Assembly: GCF_030124145.1 (NCBI RefSeq)
Contig: NZ_JASKMS010000024.1
Coordinates: forward strand, 62,001-126,000
Origin: Streptomyces sp. 378
GTDB taxonomy: Bacteria > Actinomycetota > Actinomycetes > Streptomycetales > Streptomycetaceae
Length of the DNA stretch: 64,000 nt
Reading direction: 5' to 3'
Shown: positions 61,682-64,000 of the stretch, in pieces
Numbering within the stretch: the stretch's first letter is position 1
Layout of the letters: the number at the start of each line of letters is the position of its first letter
Program-made: the position numbers and the translations under genes
The notes under the pieces: model-generated
Database searches by the model: none
The model's input: only the letters and a program-made list of their open reading frames with translations
Told to the model about the DNA's origin: nothing

Positions 61682-63043
61682 ATGAACGACACTCCGGGCT
61701 GGGCCTCGCCCGGATCCGCCCCGTCCGACGGACAGAAGCCGGATCAGTCCGGCCCTGCCGAGCCCACCGACCGCCCCGGACCCGCACAGCCCGCGGACCA
61801 GCCGGCCCAGCCCGGCCAGACCCCGCAGGACCCCGGTCCGCAGTGGTCCAAGGAGCAGCCGCCACCGGCCCAGTGGTCCGCCCCCAGCGGCCCAGCCGTC
61901 CCCGGCCAGGCTCCCCCGCCCCCGCCGCCCGGGCCGGGAGGCTGGGGCACCCCGCCTCCCGGCGGCCAGGGCCCCGGCGGATACGGCCCCGCCGGCCGAC
62001 CCGGACACGGCGCCCCCGGCGGCTGGGGAAGCGGCTGGGGCGGCCCCCCGCCCGCCGCCAAACCCGGCGTCATCCCGCTCCGCCCGCTCGGCGTGGGCGA
62101 GATCCTCGACGGCGCGGTCTCCACCATGCGCACCTACTGGCGCACGGTACTGGGCATCTCGCTCACCGTCGCCGTCCTCACCGAGGTCATCGTCGTCCTG
62201 TTCCAGGGCCTCGTCCTGGACGACTCCTCCACCGACGCCCTCAACGATCCCAGCGCGACCCTCAGCGAGCTGACCCGCGCCATGGGCGACGCCATGCTCA
62301 GCTCCACCGTCGTCTTCGTGATCTCCCTGGTCGGCACCGTCATCGCGACCGCGCTGCTCACCACCGTCACCAGCCGCGCCGTCCTCGGCAAGTCGGTGAC
62401 CATCGGCGAGGCCTGGCGCGACGCCCGCCCTCAGGTCTTCAAACTGTTCGGCCTGATCTGCCTCTTGCTGCTCATCACCGCCGGCATCGTCACCGTGGGC
62501 AGCCTGCCCGGCATCATCGTCGGCGTCACCGTGAACGGCGGAGCGGGTGTCGCCCTGACCGTGCTCGGCATCATCGGCGCCGGCATCGTCGCCCTGTGGC
62601 TGATGATCCGCTTCTCCCTCGCCTCGCCCGCCCTGATGCTGGAGAAGCAGGGCATCAAGAAGGCTCTGATCCGCTCCGCCAAGCTCGTCCAGGGCACCTG
62701 GTGGCGGATCTTCGGCATCCAGCTGCTCGCCACGCTCATCGCGAGCGTCGTCGCCTCGATCATCGTCATCCCCTTCACCCTCCTCGCCGCGGCCCTCAGC
62801 GGCGACGGCCTCACCGGCTGGCTCAACACCGGTGCGGGCGGCCTCGGCTGGACGTTCCTCATCATCAGCGGCATCGGCTCGGTGATCGGCTCCATGATCA
62901 CGTTCCCGATCACGGCAGGCGTCACCGTGCTCCTGTACATCGACCAGCGCATCCGCCGCGAGGCCCTCGACCTCGAGCTGGTCCGCGCCGCAGGCGTCCA
63001 GGGCCACGGCTCCCCCGCCCCCGGCGCCACCCCGGGGAGCTGA
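61682..63043 (+). CDS. Pro/Gly-rich polytopic membrane protein (GdpP-membrane-domain/DUF7544-like)
   Basis: A 453-residue protein. The first 130 residues are a Pro/Gly/Gln-rich cytoplasmic stretch. Then comes VIPLRPLGVGEILDGAVSTMR, followed by six hydrophobic segments. RPLxxGEILDGA is the start motif of a membrane domain seen in the glycerophosphodiester phosphodiesterase membrane family. There is no catalytic domain, so its role is unknown. AAGGAG precedes the ATG. It is the first gene of an operon with the DUF4129 and DUF4350 genes. Confidence 0.8.
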   Translation: MNDTPGWASPGSAPSDGQKPDQSGPAEPTDRPGPAQPADQPAQPGQTPQDPGPQWSKEQPPPAQWSAPSGPAVPGQAPPPPPPGPGGWGTPPPGGQGPGGYGPAGRPGHGAPGGWGSGWGGPPPAAKPGVIPLRPLGVGEILDGAVSTMRTYWRTVLGISLTVAVLTEVIVVLFQGLVLDDSSTDALNDPSATLSELTRAMGDAMLSSTVVFVISLVGTVIATALLTTVTSRAVLGKSVTIGEAWRDARPQVFKLFGLICLLLLITAGIVTVGSLPGIIVGVTVNGGAGVALTVLGIIGAGIVALWLMIRFSLASPALMLEKQGIKKALIRSAKLVQGTWWRIFGIQLLATLIASVVASIIVIPFTLLAAALSGDGLTGWLNTGAGGLGWTFLIISGIGSVIGSMITFPITAGVTVLLYIDQRIRREALDLELVRAAGVQGHGSPAPGATPGS

Positions 63044-63047
63044 TGCG

Positions 63048-63815
63048 GTGAGCAGGGCGGGGGAACTTCTCACCACGGCGCTGCCACGCGCCGGCATACG
63101 GACACTGCTGAGCGCCGGCGACACCCCCCTGCTGTCGCCGGCCCGCTCCGCCGACGATCCGCCCCTCACCCTCCCGCGCGATCCCGCACGGGAGGCGGCC
63201 CGGCGTGAGCTGTCCAAGCGGATGTACCACGAGAACGACCCCAGCCTGTTCCAGCGCGCCCTGGACGCCTTCTGGGACTGGCTCGGCAAACTCTTCAACG
63301 CCACCTCGGCCGCCACCCCCGGCGGCACACTCGGCCTGATCGTCATCATCCTGGCCGTCATCGCGCTCCTGGCCGCCCTGTGGTGGCGCCTGGGCACCCC
63401 CCGCCGCCAACCCGCTTCTTCCGCCGCCCTGTTCGACGACGGCCCCCGCAGCGCCGCCGACCACCGCGCCACCGCCGAGGCACACGCCGCACAAGGCCAC
63501 TGGAACCAGGCCGTCCAGGAACGCATGCGGGCCCTCGTCCGCGCCCTGGAGGAACGCGCCCTCCTCGACGTCCGCCCCGGCCGCACCGCCGACGAGGCCG
63601 CAGCCGAAGCCGGCCGCGCCCTGCCGGCCCACACCGACCGGCTGCGCACCGCCGCCCGCGACTTCGACGACGTGACGTACGGCGGCCGCTCGGCGACAGA
63701 GCAGTCGTACCACCGCATCGCGGAACTCGACCGCGAACTGGAACGCACCAAGCCCCAGCTCACCGCGAGCAGCGCGGGCACGGCCGGCAAAAGCCGCCAG
63801 GGAGCCGCCGAATGA
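63048..63815 (+). CDS. DUF4129 domain membrane protein
   Basis: A 255-residue protein. The N-terminus is outside, with AREAARRELSKRMYHENDPSLFQRALDAFWDWLGKLF, the start of the DUF4129 type. One helix follows (about 95-117) and a cytoplasmic C-terminal helical domain with AEAHAAQGHWNQAVQERMRALVRALEER. It begins 4 bp after the preceding gene and overlaps the next by ATGA. In actinobacteria this domain lies in operons with DUF4350, a MoxR-type AAA ATPase and DUF58 proteins. Function unknown. Confidence 0.85.
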   Translation: MSRAGELLTTALPRAGIRTLLSAGDTPLLSPARSADDPPLTLPRDPAREAARRELSKRMYHENDPSLFQRALDAFWDWLGKLFNATSAATPGGTLGLIVIILAVIALLAALWWRLGTPRRQPASSAALFDDGPRSAADHRATAEAHAAQGHWNQAVQERMRALVRALEERALLDVRPGRTADEAAAEAGRALPAHTDRLRTAARDFDDVTYGGRSATEQSYHRIAELDRELERTKPQLTASSAGTAGKSRQGAAE

Positions 63816-64000
63816 CCACCGAGGCCACCCTCTCGCTCACCTCGGCCTCGCCCACCGCCCGCCAGGTGTGGACCCGCGCCCGCGGCATCGCGCTCGCCCT
63901 CGTGGTGCTCCTCGTGGGAGCCGTCGCCATCGCCCTCATCCGCTCCGACGCCCGCCACGGCGAACTCGACCCGCGCTCCGCCGACCCGGGCGGCAGCCGC
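63812..64000 (+). CDS. DUF4350-like membrane protein (3' end outside window)
   Basis: The first 63 codons are present. One transmembrane helix (about 24-44) follows a short basic cytoplasmic start, and the outer part begins with RSDARHGELDPRSADPGGS, as in DUF4350 proteins. ATGA overlap with the DUF4129 gene supports an operon. A MoxR-type ATPase gene would be expected next, beyond the window. Confidence 0.75.
   Translation, partial: MTTEATLSLTSASPTARQVWTRARGIALALVVLLVGAVAIALIRSDARHGELDPRSADPGGSR

Overview
The window is a stretch of actinobacterial chromosome, almost certainly Streptomyces. GC is very high with strong G/C third positions, and GTG and TTG starts are common. The gene order ftsE / prfB / pkaB / pkaA and secA / hpf / comF / lpqB / mtrB / mtrA is the one I know from Streptomyces chromosomes. 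I see no tRNA, rRNA, CRISPR array, phage or insertion sequence. Most genes are core; the variable part is a cell-surface glycan locus in the middle.

Layout. 1-6.3 kb: the end of ftsE, a small zinc-ribbon membrane protein, a sortase-anchored (LAETG) surface protein, prfB, and two Ser/Thr kinase genes (pkaB, pkaA). 6.6-10.7 kb: a large FHA-FtsK/SpoIIIE-type protein divergent from pkaA. 10.8-14.5 kb: a three-gene sugar ABC importer without its own ATPase. 14.6-38.8 kb: a cell-wall glycopolymer locus. It has four fusions of a GT2 glycosyltransferase with a TagF-like CDP-glycerol glycerophosphotransferase, two more GT2 enzymes, four multi-membrane GT-C-type proteins (one AftB-like), galE, and a TagGH exporter divergent from a TetR regulator. 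An unrelated peroxide-defence pair (ohr/ohrR) sits inside it. 39.0-44.0 kb: the giant NAD-glutamate dehydrogenase. 44.4-47.2 kb: a HAD hydrolase, a DUF6912-like protein and an Rv3235-family protein. 47.2-52.9 kb: secA, a GNAT acetyltransferase, a YcaQ-type DNA glycosylase and an orphan NarL-type response regulator. 53.1-60.2 kb: hpf, comF, lpqB, mtrB, mtrA. 60.4-64 kb: mtnA, then the start of a membrane/DUF4129/DUF4350 operon that runs off the window.

How the parts may work together. The glycan locus carries polymerising enzymes, sugar-adding enzymes on both membrane faces, and an exporter whose promoter region holds two copies of a TetR-like operator. It therefore looks like a regulated assembly line for a phosphodiester-linked wall polymer. 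The two kinases and the divergent FHA protein form a plausible phospho-signalling module: PkaA carries four closely spaced T-x-V-[L/M]-P motifs of the kind FHA domains read. MtrAB-LpqB is the conserved envelope and development control system.

The less expected items are: two arrays of short tandem repeats, each between convergent genes of the glycan locus; a degenerate GT2 domain in one TagF fusion and a His-to-Gln change in the catalytic motif of another; a ~160-residue insertion in an ABC permease loop; a tandem pair of exact DnaA-box 9-mers upstream of comF; and two strong hairpins just before hpf.
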